Assembly (NCBI GenBank): GCA_035772735.1
Contig: JASDFA010000006.1
Location: 11,426,001 to 11,490,000 of the forward strand
Direction of reading: 5' to 3'
Origin: Datura wrightii
Taxonomy: Eukaryota; Streptophyta; Magnoliopsida; Solanales; Solanaceae
DNA length: 64,000 nt
Shown: positions 24,084 to 35,410 of the stretch, piece by piece
Layout: every line of letters begins with the position of its first letter
Numbering within the stretch: position 1 is the stretch's first letter
Position numbers and translations under genes: made by a program
Notes under the pieces: generated by a model
Told to the model about the DNA's origin: nothing
The model's input: only the letters and a program-made list of their open reading frames with translations
Database searches by the model: none

Positions 24084-26633
24084 TGTCACACCCCGCCTTG
24101 GGGGGTATGACTGGCACCTGGTGCCCTACTAGGACCTGACCTGCTGAACTGTTAAGCCTGGGCACATCTGGTGCCTGGCTGGCTCTGACTCACATTTCTG
24201 GAAACAAAGGGCTATATAACGGCTGTAAACACAGCCCCCGGCCCATTGGCCTATAGCCTTTTGTACCTGTACTAACAGCTGACCAGAAACCTATCAATTC
24301 AGGGAAACCTATGCGGGCCGACAAGACCACCATGCTGTCTAGTTATCTGCAACTCAATCATGAAGTACTAAAAGCTACGTGACCGGCAAGGTCACCACTA
24401 CTGGCGAACTATGGCCCCACACGGCCAACATAAAAGAAAGAAGGAGTACTAACAGCTATACAACTGCACGGCCTCACACGACCGGCTTATCTGACCACAG
24501 GGAGTATATATACAGACTGTAAGCCTCTAGGAATAGCAATAGAACTGGTCGGGACAGGGCCCCGACCTACCCGTACTATACAATAAAAAGACCTCTGAAA
24601 TTCAGTCTCCGGAGGACAGGAGCTGAATACTCGACCGCTAACAGGAAATCACGTAGTATCGCCTGCTCGTCTATGAGTACCTGCAGGCAAGTAATGCAGC
24701 GCCCCACCGGGCGTCAGTACCGCTGGTACTGAGTATATAAAGCAATAACTAAAACAATAAGACAACTGGTAAAACTGAAGCGGGAAGAAATAGATTAACT
24801 GCCTGATAACGTAAGTCATACCTTTTCTCGTTTACACTGGAAAGAAATAGAAGTCATACCTGGAGATATATCCCTCTACTGTTGATCTACTCGTGTCTAA
24901 CATAACATGGCATAACATGGAATAGCATAACATGGCACACACAAACCTTACCCGGCCCCCATAAGCCGGGAGGTACAACCAGCACAGAATCTACACCCCT
25001 ACCCCGGTCATCCCCTCTCCTATAGTGGCTGTAAGCATCCCGCCGGTCCCCTGGGTATGCACTTGGGCTCGCTGAGCCCCTGACTATAACTGTACCTGAG
25101 TCCGAAGGACTCCTGAATCAACACCCGGGCGTATCCGCTCGACGGGGGTGTATAAAAGCCGACCAAGGCAAAATATGGGGAAACTGGCATCCCATCTTCG
25201 TCCCCTTGCGGGACGGCATGCCACTCCGTAGAGTGACGTATCCTCGTCCTCTGGCGGACGAGTCGATACAGCTATTAACCCTGGGGCGGTCGTGGATGCT
25301 AGGTAGTCCAACCCCAAACAATACAACGGTCTCAACTAGTAATGTTGTCTGTGTATCTCACATGCTGAGGCTAACAGGGGTAAGGTATCGTATACATTAC
25401 ATGCTGAACTAACAATAATAATCTGTACGTATTCGATACGTGCTGAGGCTGGTAAATATATATATATATGAATATAGTCTCCTGTTAAACTGTACTGGGG
25501 TAAAGGCCATACAAGATAGTGTTTTTGCTGAAAACTATACTGTTTACTAAGTTTCTGTATTAACATGATTTCCTATTCCTAGCATGCTTTCTAAACTCCA
25601 TTTTAGCCTGCTATTCTGTATCTGAAGTGCTTTACGGATATTGCATTGAGAGGTTTCAACTGAATACAACAATATCTTAACATTTCGTATTACACCACAT
25701 ACTGAGCATGCTGTGCAGTTTCTAACACTTATACTGGAATCTATATCGTACTAGTAAGTCTTACATAAGTTGTAATTAATGCTTCTAAGTATCAACATTC
25801 ACAATAACGCAACACTTAACTTCTGAACATTCTACTGGCCTGTGAATTACTATACTGTGTCAATATTACTTAACTTGCCGAAGGAACGAGCTTTACATAC
25901 CTTATCCTTGAATTATTCGTCCGTCGGACGAAGCTCGGCCGGTACTTCAACTAATTCCTCCCAACTGCATTCATAAATACGTCAATTAATACTAAATACA
26001 GCTTTATTGTAAAGAGCAACGTTACTTTCGATATAGTTTATGGCCTAAACTTAGGCTTATCGAAAGACGGTCGAAAACTCGCTATTTTCCAGCGGCCCAG
26101 AAGGGAGAAATATTCACTTCTCAGCTAGGAACGCATAGACACTAATTTAGAGCAATTCTACTTACCTTAGTTCGGTGGCTCGTCGATTCGTCGGCCGTAT
26201 TTCACGAAACTAAACCCGTAGGAATGTTCTCTGCTGCTAAATACTTCGGTATCTGAGATAAATTTGAGTTTGGGCAGCGTTTAGCAGCGTAATCGGACGA
26301 AAATTATTTAATTTTCTTCGTTCTTCCTCCTTTTCTGACTTTTCTCTCTGTTTCCTGGAAATTTCTTAAGGATTAAATGATTTAAACCCGAAGTGGGCTT
26401 TATATACTTGAGCCTGAACCTGGGCAACGTGTCACGGAGCCATCGCGGAGGCCTCACCTCCGTGACACGCTGCCATCGCGGAGGGGCTCTGCCTCGGCTC
26501 CTCCCGCGATGGTTCGACGGGTTTCTCGTCAGATCTTTTTCCCGGCCTTTCTCTAGCACGTATGGCCTTCTAATATGCTTAACCAACGTGCGAATAGGTC
26601 GTCTAGGTGCCAGGAATTCTACGGGGTATAACA
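24084..26633 (-). repeat. 3' LTR of gypsy element A
   Basis: The LTR runs from TGTCACACCCC to GGGGTATAACA on the plus strand and is 2,550 bp. It lacks a 14-bp segment present both in the 5' LTR (after 32400) and in the fragment at 1-944. The missing piece is bordered by short CTGAAAT repeats, so it was probably lost by slippage or end joining after insertion. Runs of ATAACATGG-type units lie at ~24899-24935 and a (TA)n at ~25457-25468. The ORFs at 25084-25335 and 26308-26790 recur in the other LTR only because the DNA does. Confidence 0.95.
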
Positions 26634-26646
26634 TTCTCCCCCCCTT
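26634..26646 (-). other. polypurine tract of element A
   Basis: On the minus strand AAGGGGGGGAGAA directly abuts the TGTTATACC start of the 3' LTR. This is the normal position of the plus-strand priming site for reverse transcription. Confidence 0.9.
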
Positions 26647-26905
26647 AAGAACATTCGTCCTCGAATGTACACTGTTATCTAGAGGACTACTTATTTTACT
26701 TTCTAGAAAAATTTCGGCAGAGTTTCCCCTGTAATATGGACTATAGAAAAAACCTGAAATGCAGAAAAGTCCAACACAGGCACTGCACACAATACTCTAA
26801 GATCCACTGAATAACTAGATATCAATCTTTCTTTATCATTTACAACATACAACCATAAGGTACGGCATAAATAATAATACGGACATACCTGTCGCCTGAT
26901 TAGGC

Positions 26906-28161
26906 CTAAAATAGGTGAGGGTATCTGGTTTTCATATCTTCTTCAGCCTCCCACGTCATTTCCTCCCGATTTCTGTTACGCCACAATACTTTGACAGATG
27001 CAACATCTTTAGTTCTCAGTCTGCAAATCTGTCTGTCTAAAATGGCTACGGGAATCTCTTCATATGCTAACTCTTCTGTGACCTGAACATCCTGAACTGG
27101 AGTTACTGTAGAAGGGTCCCCTACAAACTTCCTTAACATAGAAACATGGAATACTGGATGAACAGATGCTAATTCTGGAGGCAAGTTCAACTCGTATGCA
27201 ACTCGGCCTATTCTTCGCCGAATCTGGTATGGCCCAATGAATCTTGGGCTAAGCTTTCCTTTCTTGCCAAACCTCATTACTCCTTTCATCGGGGACACTT
27301 TCAGATATACCCAGTCATTTATCGAAAATTCTAGATTTCTGCGCCGCCTATCTGCATAAGACTTCTGGCGGCTCTGAGCGGTCAGTAAACGTTCTCGGAT
27401 AAGCTTTATCTTTTCCTCGGACTGCCGAACAATGTCTGGGCCAACTAATGTTGATTCTCCTATTTCAAACCAGCCCATCGGCGATCTACATTTTTGCCCA
27501 TATAATGCCTCGAAAGGCGCCATCTAAATAGCTGAATGGTAGCTGTTATTATAAGCAAATTCAATTAACGAGAGGTGTTCATCCCAGCTACCTCCAAAAT
27601 CTAACACACACGCTCGTAGCATATCCTCGAGCGTCTGAATTGTACGTTCAGCCTGCCCATCTGTCTAAGGATGGAATGCTGTGCTCAAATTAATCTGCGT
27701 CCCCAAACCTTTCTGAAATGACTGCCAGAATCTAGCTGTAAACTGTGCTCCCCTGTCTGAAATGATAGATACCGGCACTCCATGCATCTAACTATTTCTC
27801 TGATATATAATTCGGCATAATCCTCAGCGGAGAAGGTAGCCCTCACTGGTAGGAAATGAGCTGATTTTGTCAGCCTATCAACTATTACCCAAATGGAATC
27901 ATTTCTGCGTCTAGTACGGGGTAACCCTGTTACAAAATCCATGTTTATTGCTTCCCATTTCCACATAGGTACCGTTATCTCTTGCGTCAAACCGCCCGGT
28001 TTCTGGTGCTCAGCTTTTACTTGCTGACAATTAAAACATCTAGATACAAATTCAGCTATCTCAGCTTTCATACCTGGCCACCAGTAGATGTCTCTGATAT
28101 CGTGGTACATTTTCGTCGCCCCTGGATGAAGGGAATAGCGAGCGTAGTGTACCTCATGCAT
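26906..28161 (-). pseudogene. element A integrase and chromodomain region, broken
   Basis: The N-terminal zinc-binding part has His residues in HEVHYARYSLHPG and the Cys pair in SRCFNCQQ. It is followed by the catalytic core start (MDFVTGLPRT ... IWVIVDRLTKSAHF) in the frame 27685-28161. A one-base deletion near 27788 breaks the frame. A TAG follows at about 27665 and another just before the frame at 26906-27523. That last frame holds the MAPFEALYG motif, the C-terminal integrase domain and the final VKVLWRNRNREEMTWEAEED chromodomain-like block of Tekay/Del elements. A TAG at 28165-28167 separates this region from the upstream RNase H part. No functional integrase can be made. Confidence 0.9.
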
Positions 28162-28167
28162 GATCTA

Positions 28168-29972
28168 CCTACGAAGTCCGAAGACATTCGGGACACAGAG
28201 GCGGCCCTTACAGCGTAGCACATCATCCCCGGCTATCTGAAAATCTGGCTCCTTACATTTCTGAATTCTATCTCTGAGCTGGACTAAATCGGGATCCTCG
28301 TACTGTCGTTCTTTTACCTCTGCAACTAATGATGACACTGCAGAATTCTAAATTACGGCTCCATTATTTTCTGTTTCCATTACTCGAACGGCCAGACCAG
28401 CTAACTGATGAATTTCTTTGGCTAACTTCTGTTTCTCAGGTCGCAAATACACTAAACTCCCCATTGACTTACGGCTCAGGGCATCTGCTACAACATTAGC
28501 TTTTCCGGGGTGGTATAGAATATTCACATCATAATCTTTTAACAGCTCCAACCAGCGGCGTTGCCGTAGATTCAACTCCCTCTGAGTGAAAATGTACTGT
28601 AGGCTCTTATGATCTGTGTAAATATCAACATGGACGCCGTACAGGTATGCCTCCACATTTTTAAGGCGTGGATTACTGCGGCCAATTCCAGGTCGTGGGT
28701 AGGATAATTCTTTTCGTGTTTCCTCAGCTGTCTGGAAGCATATGCAATCACTCTACCATGCTGCATCAACACACAACCTAACCCAACACCTGACGCGTCA
28801 CAATAAACTGAATAACCTTCTGTGCCTTCCGGCAATGTCAACACTGGACCGGAGGTTAATCTGTCTTTTAATTCTTGGAAGCTCTGTTCACATGTCTCTG
28901 TCCATTGAAACTTTGCTGCTTTCTGTGTCAATTTAGTTAGAGGTGCCGCAATGGTCGAGAACCCCTCAACGAACCTCCTATAATATCCTGCCAACCCCAG
29001 AAAGCTACGAACTTCAGTCGGGGTGGTAGGCCTAGGCCATGACTTAACTGCTTCTATCTTCTGCTTGTCTACCTGTATACCAGCATCTGAGACGATATGC
29101 CCTAAAAAGGCCACTGAGTTAAGCAAGAATTCACACTTCGAAAATTTAGCATAAAACGGGCGGTCCCTAAGAATCTGGAGCACTGTCCGCAAATGAGTCC
29201 GGTGATCTGCTTCAGAGCGTGAATACACCAGAATATCATCAATGAATACTATCACGAACAAGTCCAGGAAAGGTCTGAAAATACTATTCATCAGGTCCAT
29301 AAAGACTGTTGGGGCATTCGTTAACCCGAAGGACATAACTAGAAATTCAAAATGTTCATATCGGGTCCTGAACGCTGTCTTAGGAATATCTCTCTCACGG
29401 ACTCGGACCTGGTGATATCCGGACCGCAAGTCAATCTTAGAAAAGTATCTGGCTCCCTGCAACTGATCAAATAAGTCATCAATTCTGGGAAGCAGGTACT
29501 TGTTCTTCACTGTAACTTTGTTTAGCTGCCGATAATCTATGCACATTCGGAGCGAACCATCTTTCTTTCTTACGAATAAAACTGGCGCACCCCACGGTGA
29601 AGTACTCGGCCTGATAAAACCTTTATCTAACAAATCTTTCAACTGCTCCTTTAATTCTCTGAGTTCTGCAGGAGCCATACGATAGGGAGGTATTGATATT
29701 GGCTGAGTGCCTGGTAATAGGTCGATAGCAAAGTCTATTTCCCTTTCTGGAGGAATACCAGGTAACTCATCAGGAAATACATCTGGGAATTCATTCACCA
29801 CTGGGACAGACTGGAGTGTCGGAGATTCTGCTTGGACATCCTGAACTCTGACCAGATGATAAATACACCCCTTAGATATCAACTTTCTAGCCTGAAGGTA
29901 GGAAATAAACCTACCTTTTGGCGTAGCGGTGCTGCCCTTTCACTCCCGTACTGCTTCTCCTGGGAAGTGGAA
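28168..29972 (-). pseudogene. element A reverse transcriptase and RNase H, broken
   Basis: The frame running from the stop at 29973 down to about 28650 encodes the reverse transcriptase. It carries the RMCIDYRQLNKVT block, the FSKIDLRSGYHQ motif and the catalytic VIVFIDDILVYS, followed by an RNase H start (YSVYCDASGVGLGCVL). One base is missing near 28645, in the codons after KMWRH. RNase H therefore continues in another frame (28348-28656, with TDHKSLQYIF and HPGKANVVADALSR). That frame ends at a TAG (28348-28350) where the sister element at 41116 has a Gln codon. The RT core itself looks intact. Confidence 0.92.
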
Positions 29973-31682
29973 TCAGACCGTCTTGGTCCAACATTCAACA
30001 TTGGCAAAGCATGGCACTAACCAGTCCATACCCATTATGGCATCGAAGTCTATCATTTCTAACTCGACCAGATCTACTGTGGTCTGACGGTCAACAATCT
30101 CTACTGTACACCCGCGGTAGATTCGGCTAGCTGTGATAGAGTCACCGACGGGTGTAGATACTAAGAAGGGCTGCTGTAATGATTCTGGTACAATACTAAA
30201 CTTCCGTGCCACAAATGGAGTAATATAGGACAAAGTAGACCCTGGATCAATTAACACATAAGCAGGGTGTGAGCAGATAGTTAGCATACCTGTCACAACA
30301 TCAGGCGACGCTTCTGAATCTTGCCTCCCTGGTAAGGCATATGTGCGGCTTGGGCCCGCACCTGTACTGGAGGCCCCTGATCTGCCCCGACCCCTGCCTG
30401 CTGAAACTGAGGGCCTGCGCCCAATCGAGGATGCTGTGGCTCGTGACCCTGCTGATGTCCTATCCTGTCTATCACGGTCCTCTCGACCTCTGGCTGGGCA
30501 ATCTTTCATCAAATGGCCTTCTTGGCCACAAATATAACATGCGGTGGAGCCATATCTGCATGCTCCAGGATAGCGTCGACTGCATATAGGGCAAAGTGGT
30601 AGGGTATACCTTCTCTGCTCTGCCCTCCTCTGTAATGATGAATCTGCCACCTGCGAGCCTCTCCCAGTCTCTGGCTGCCCCCTGCGGCTGAATCTACCCC
30701 CCTGCGACTGTGGCTGAGGCGGGGGCCTGGGCGGCCTGTCGGAAAATCGTGGCCTGGGTCCTCCCCGGGCCTCTCTCTGTAACTCAACTGGCCTGTCCCG
30801 GCGACGCTGCTCCTGACCGACCCTTCTGATCTCCCGTTGTCGCTGTCTGATGCCCTCAATATTTTGGGCAAATGCCTGAACTCGAGCAATGTCCATGTCC
30901 TCTCGCAGTGTGGCTGTAAGACAAGTCTCAACATATTCTGGATTCAGCCCCATAATAAAACGGTGCACTCTAGATGCCATGGTATCAACAAAGGCCGGTA
31001 CATATCGAGCCAAAGAATCAAACCGCAAGGAATATTCCCGAACACTCATGGCCCCCTGTTCTAGATGTAGGAACTGGTCTACCCGGGCCTGTCGAATCTC
31101 CCACGGCAAATAGTGATCCAGAAAGGCTCCTGAAAAGCTGGACCAGGTGGGAGGGGAAACATCTCTCCCTCGGGACCTCTCCCAGCTTTCGTACCATAAC
31201 ACCGCAATATCCCGTAACCGGAATGCTGCCAATTCAACTGATTCGGTAGGCGTGGCATGCATAACCCCGAAGATCCTCTGCATTTGATCCAGAAAATCCT
31301 GAGGGTCCTCTGTCCGGTCCGAACCTGTAAACTGTGGGGGATTCAAAGCTAAGAACTCTCGGACCCTCGAACTACCGGGCCCCCCTGATGATTCTGCAAC
31401 TGTAGATGGTAGTGGCTGACGCTGAACAGCCATCATCTTTGCTAACATAACCACAGCACTCCTAACCTCCTGGTCGGAAGGTGTCGGTATAGGGACTGCT
31501 GAAGATACTGTCGCCCCAAGTGGCTCCCGACGTGGTGGAGACTGCTGAGGAGGCTGGGACGATACCTCTGTACCGCCCTCTGATCGGGCTGTTTCCAAAT
31601 GAGGGGGAGGCATCCTGCTGGTGCCTTCCCCTGCTGCAATATCTAAGCTCCGACCTGTGATAGGATGTTGCTGGTCTGACAT
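29973..31682 (-). pseudogene. element A gag and protease, truncated by a stop
   Basis: The open frame extends to 31826, but the ATG at 31680-31682 (MSDQQHPITGRS) is the better start. It matches the position of the start in the sister element (48076-48078). The capsid part includes the conserved RDIAVLWYESWERSRG block. A CCHC zinc knuckle reads CYICGQEGHLMKDC, followed by an Arg/Ser/Gly-rich linker. The protease motif YVLIDPGSTLSYIT then leads to EMIDFDAIMGMDWL. The frame ends at TGA (29973-29975) and continues open and in frame into the reverse transcriptase. The stop could come from a CGA-to-TGA change. Confidence 0.92.
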
Positions 31683-31879
31683 TATCTGTAACCAAAGAAT
31701 ATAATAAGCTTTCAGAGACTCAACCCTATACTGTACCGCTCTACAGCACGACTGAATAAGAATAAAAGACAACCATCCTATCATGCCTTGCAGCCTCCTA
31801 GCCATAGTATGTGGTGCACAACACATCCATGGACAGGACTCTACTTAGCACGGCTTGCAGACTCCCTGGGATACGACCG

Positions 31880-31891
31880 GCTCTGATACCA
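31880..31891 (-). other. primer binding site of element A
   Basis: The minus strand reads TGGTATCAGAGC, complementary to the 3' end of plant initiator methionine tRNA. It lies four bases inside the 5' LTR boundary at 31896. Its position defines 31896-34463 as the 5' LTR and the minus strand as the sense strand. Confidence 0.95.
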
Positions 31892-31895
31892 AGTT

Positions 31896-34463
31896 TGTCA
31901 CACCCCGCCTTGGGGGGTATGACTGGCACCTGGTGCCCTACTAGGACCTGACCTGCTGGACTGTTAAGCCTGGGCACATCTGGTGCCTGGCTGGCTCTGA
32001 CTCATATTTCTGGAAACAAAAGGCTATATAACGGTTGTAAACACAGCCCCCGGCCCATTGGCCTATAGCCTTCTGTACCTGTACTAACAGCTGACCAGAA
32101 ACCTATCAATTCAGGGAAACCTATGCGGGCCGACAAGGCCACCATGCTGTCTAGTTATCTGCAACTCAATCATGAAGTACTAAAAGCTACGTGACCGGCA
32201 AGGTCACCACTACTGGCGAACTATGGCCCCACACGACCAACATAAAAGAAAGAAGGAATACTAACAGCTATACAACTGCACGGCCTCACACGACCGGCTC
32301 ATCTGACCACAGGGAGTATATATACAGACTGCAAGCCTCTAGGAATAGCAATAGAATTGGTAGGGACAGGGCCCCGACCTACCCGTACTATACAATAAAA
32401 AGAAACTGAAATACACCTCTGAAATTCAGTCTCCGGAGGACAGGAGCTGAATACTCGACCGCTGACAGGAAATCACGTAGTATCGCCTGCTCGTCTATGA
32501 GTACCTGCAGGAAAGTAATGCAGCGCCCCACCGGGCGTTAGTACCGCTGGTACTGAGTATATAAAGCAATAACTAAAACAATAAGACAACTGGTAAAACT
32601 GAAGCGGGAAGAAATAGATTAACTGCCTGATAACGTAAGTCATACCTTTTCTCGTTTACACTGGAAAGAAATAGAAGTCATACCTGGAGATATATCCCTC
32701 TACTGCTGATCTACTCGTGTCTAACATAACATGGCATAACATGGAATAGCATAACATGGCACACACAAACCTTACCCGGCCCCCATAAGCCGGGAGGTAT
32801 AACCAGTAGAGAATCTACACCCCTATCCCGGTCATCCCCTCTCCTATAGTGGCTGTAAGCATCCCGCCGGTCCCCTGGGTATGCACTTGGGCTCGCTGAG
32901 CCCCTGACTATAACTGTACCTGAGTCCGAAGGACTCCTGAATCAACACCCGGGCGTATCCGCTCGACGAGGGTGTATAAAAGCCGACCAAGGCAAAATAT
33001 GGGGAAACTGGCATCCCATCTTCGTCCCCTTGCGGGACGGCATGCCACTCCGTAGAGTGACGTATCCTCGTCCTCTGGCGGACTAGTCGATACAGCTATT
33101 AACCCTGGGGCGGTCGTGGATGCTAGGTAGTCCAACCCCAAACAATACAACGGTCTCAACTAGTAATGCTGTCTGTGTATCTCACATGCTGAGGCTAACA
33201 GGGGTAAGGTATCGTATACATTACATGCTGAACTAACAATAATAATCTGTACGTATTCGATACGTGCTGAGGCTGGTAAATATATATATATATATATATG
33301 AATATAGTCTCCTGCTAAACTGTAGTGGGGCAAAGGCCATACAAGATAGTGTTTTTGCTGAAAACTATATTGTTTACTAAGTTTCTGTATTAACATGATT
33401 TCCTATTCCTAGCATGCTTTCTAAACTCCATTTTAGCCTGCTATTCTGTATCTGAAGTGCTTTACGGATATTGCATTGCGAGGTTTCAACTGAATACAAC
33501 AATATCTTAACATTTCGTATTACATCACATACTGAGCATGCTGTGCAGTTTCTAACACTTATACTGGAATCTATATCGCACTAGTAAGTCTTACATAAGT
33601 TGTAATTAATGCTTCTAAGTATCAACATTCACAATAACGCAACACTTAACTTCTGAACATTCTACTGGCCTGTGAATTACTATACTGTGTCAATATTACT
33701 TAACTTGCCGAAGGAACGAGCTTTACATACCTTATCCTTGAATTATTCGTCCGTCGGACGAAGCTCGACCGGTACTTCAACTAATTCCTCCCAACTGCAT
33801 TCATAAATACGTCAATTAATACTAAATACAGCTTTATTGTAAAGAGCAACGTTACTTTCGATACTGTTTATGGCCTAAACTTAGGCTTATCGAAAGACGG
33901 TCGAAAACTCGCTATTTTCCAGCGGCCCAGAAGGGAGAAATATTCACTTCTCAGCTAGGAACGCATAGACACTAATTTAGAGCAATTCTACTTACCTTAG
34001 TTCGGTGGCTCGCCGATTCGTCGGTCGTATTTCACGAAACTAAACCCGTAGGAATGTTCTCTGCTGCTAAATACTTCGGTATCTGGGATTAATTTGAGTT
34101 TGGGAAGCGTTTAGCAGCGTAATCGGACGAAAATTATTTAATTTTCTTCATTCTTCCTCCTTTTCTGACTTTTCTCTCTATTTCCTGGAAATTTCTTAAG
34201 GATTAAATGATTTAAACCCGAAGTGGGCTTTATATACTTGAGCCTGAACCTGGGCAACGTGTCACAGAGCCATCGCGGAGGCCTCACCTCCGTGACACGC
34301 TGCCATCGCGGAGGGGCTCTGCCTCGGCTCCTCCCGCGATGGTTCGACGGGTTTCTCGTCCGATCTTTTTCCCGGCCTTTCTCTAGCACGTATGGCCTTC
34401 TAATATGCTTAACCAACGTGTGAATAGGTCGTCTAGGTGCCGGAAATTCTACGGGGTATAACA
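31896..34463 (-). repeat. 5' LTR of gypsy element A
   Basis: This 2,568-bp LTR is nearly identical to 24084-26633. It keeps the 14-bp segment lost from that copy and has a longer TA run (~33279-33298). It would carry the element promoter. ORFs such as 32908-33159 mirror those of the other LTR and are not genes. Confidence 0.95.
34228..34236 (-). promoter_or_regulatory. TATA box of the element A LTR promoter
   Basis: The minus strand reads TATATAAAG, about 230 bp inside the 5' LTR from its outer end, in element sense. The same motif is kept in the 3' LTR at about 26398-26406. Transcription would start roughly 25-30 bp further along the minus strand. This is inferred from motif and position. 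Confidence 0.5.
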
Positions 34464-34468
34464 TAAAC

Positions 34469-35410
34469 CTACAATAAAAATAGAATAGGGAATATAACTG
34501 CTATAAAAAGATAGGATAAAGAATAAAATAAAATTATTGAATAATAAATAAATACAAAATAAGAAGTAAAAAATAAGATAACAATAATTACACCGAATAT
34601 GCTTTGGTGGGGATAGTTGGTCTTTTTCATGAAAGTATAGATCCACAAATATAATTACTTTAGTTTAATAGTGTGCATATATACTTTTTAATAAGTCAAC
34701 TATCATCATGTTTTAAAGAGGACAATTTCAATCCCCCCCGGCACCCCCCCCCCCCACTATAACACTACTGGGTAGGATGACTTTTTGGTCTTCAAATAAG
34801 AGGGAGTGTGTACTGATTGGGCAAATATAGTAATTTGTTGGAAATAAATCAATTTCAAATGTAAAAATTAGATAGAATTTTTTTTTTTTAAAAAAAAATA
34901 TTTAATTTTTGAGAACCAAACATAAAGAAATGACTTATTTTCTGAAAACAATTTTTGAAAAATATTTCCTATATACCACTAATTGATTTATTGTACAAGA
35001 CACTAATTAGTACAACAATTTTGTCAAAGGAAATGAATTAATGTCTTTTGCTATTTTACTAAAAGCCTCTATAGAAACATCAGACACAAATGAAGTGAGT
35101 ATCAGTTTAGTTTGCAAACCATTAATAAATTTCAAGTTGGTTTAATTTTCAGTGAGAAAAATTACATATAACAATAAAGACATTGTGTTGTTAGGCCTCC
35201 AATAAAACCAAAATGTTTTCAAATATATATCGAACAACTTAGGATTGCTCACATTAGACTTGGAAGAATCAAGGTTTTGCAATCATACCTTCATTCCATG
35301 ATTCTTCAAATATTTATCAGTACAATGATACAACTACAAGCAACTAAGGCCATTTTTCAGTAGTTACTAAAAGTAAAGTTTGATTTATAGATCTTTTTAA
35401 AGATTGAATT
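34469..35410. other. AT-rich intergenic DNA with poly-C and MITE traces
   Basis: This continues the DNA interrupted by element A. It contains C-rich homopolymer runs at ~34732-34756. Around 34860-34975, TTGAGAACCAAACATAAAG and TTTTTGAAAAATATTTCC motifs suggest a degraded MITE. No gene was recognised. Confidence 0.45.

Larger units (their letters stand above)
24084..34463 (-). mobile_element. complete Ty3/gypsy (Tekay/Del chromovirus) element A
   Basis: This 10,380-bp element has two LTRs (24084-26633 and 31896-34463), a primer binding site, a polypurine tract and a full but broken gag-pol with a C-terminal chromodomain-like end. The target site is duplicated exactly: TAAAC at 24079-24083 and at 34464-34468. 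By hand count the LTRs differ at roughly 45-50 places in ~2.55 kb (about 2%), mostly transitions. That implies a fairly recent insertion, under about a million years at commonly used plant substitution rates. Coding runs right to left. The LTR family also appears at 1-944. Confidence 0.95.

Noticed and set aside
25084..25335. 83-aa frame conserved in both LTRs of element A (also 32908-33159)
   Set aside because: Conservation is explained by LTR identity. It lies in LTR DNA, has no domain, and changes track neutral LTR differences.
26308..26790. 160-aa frame in the element A 3' LTR and internal edge
   Set aside because: It spans the LTR boundary and polypurine tract and is antisense or unrelated to gag-pol. 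A chance frame.
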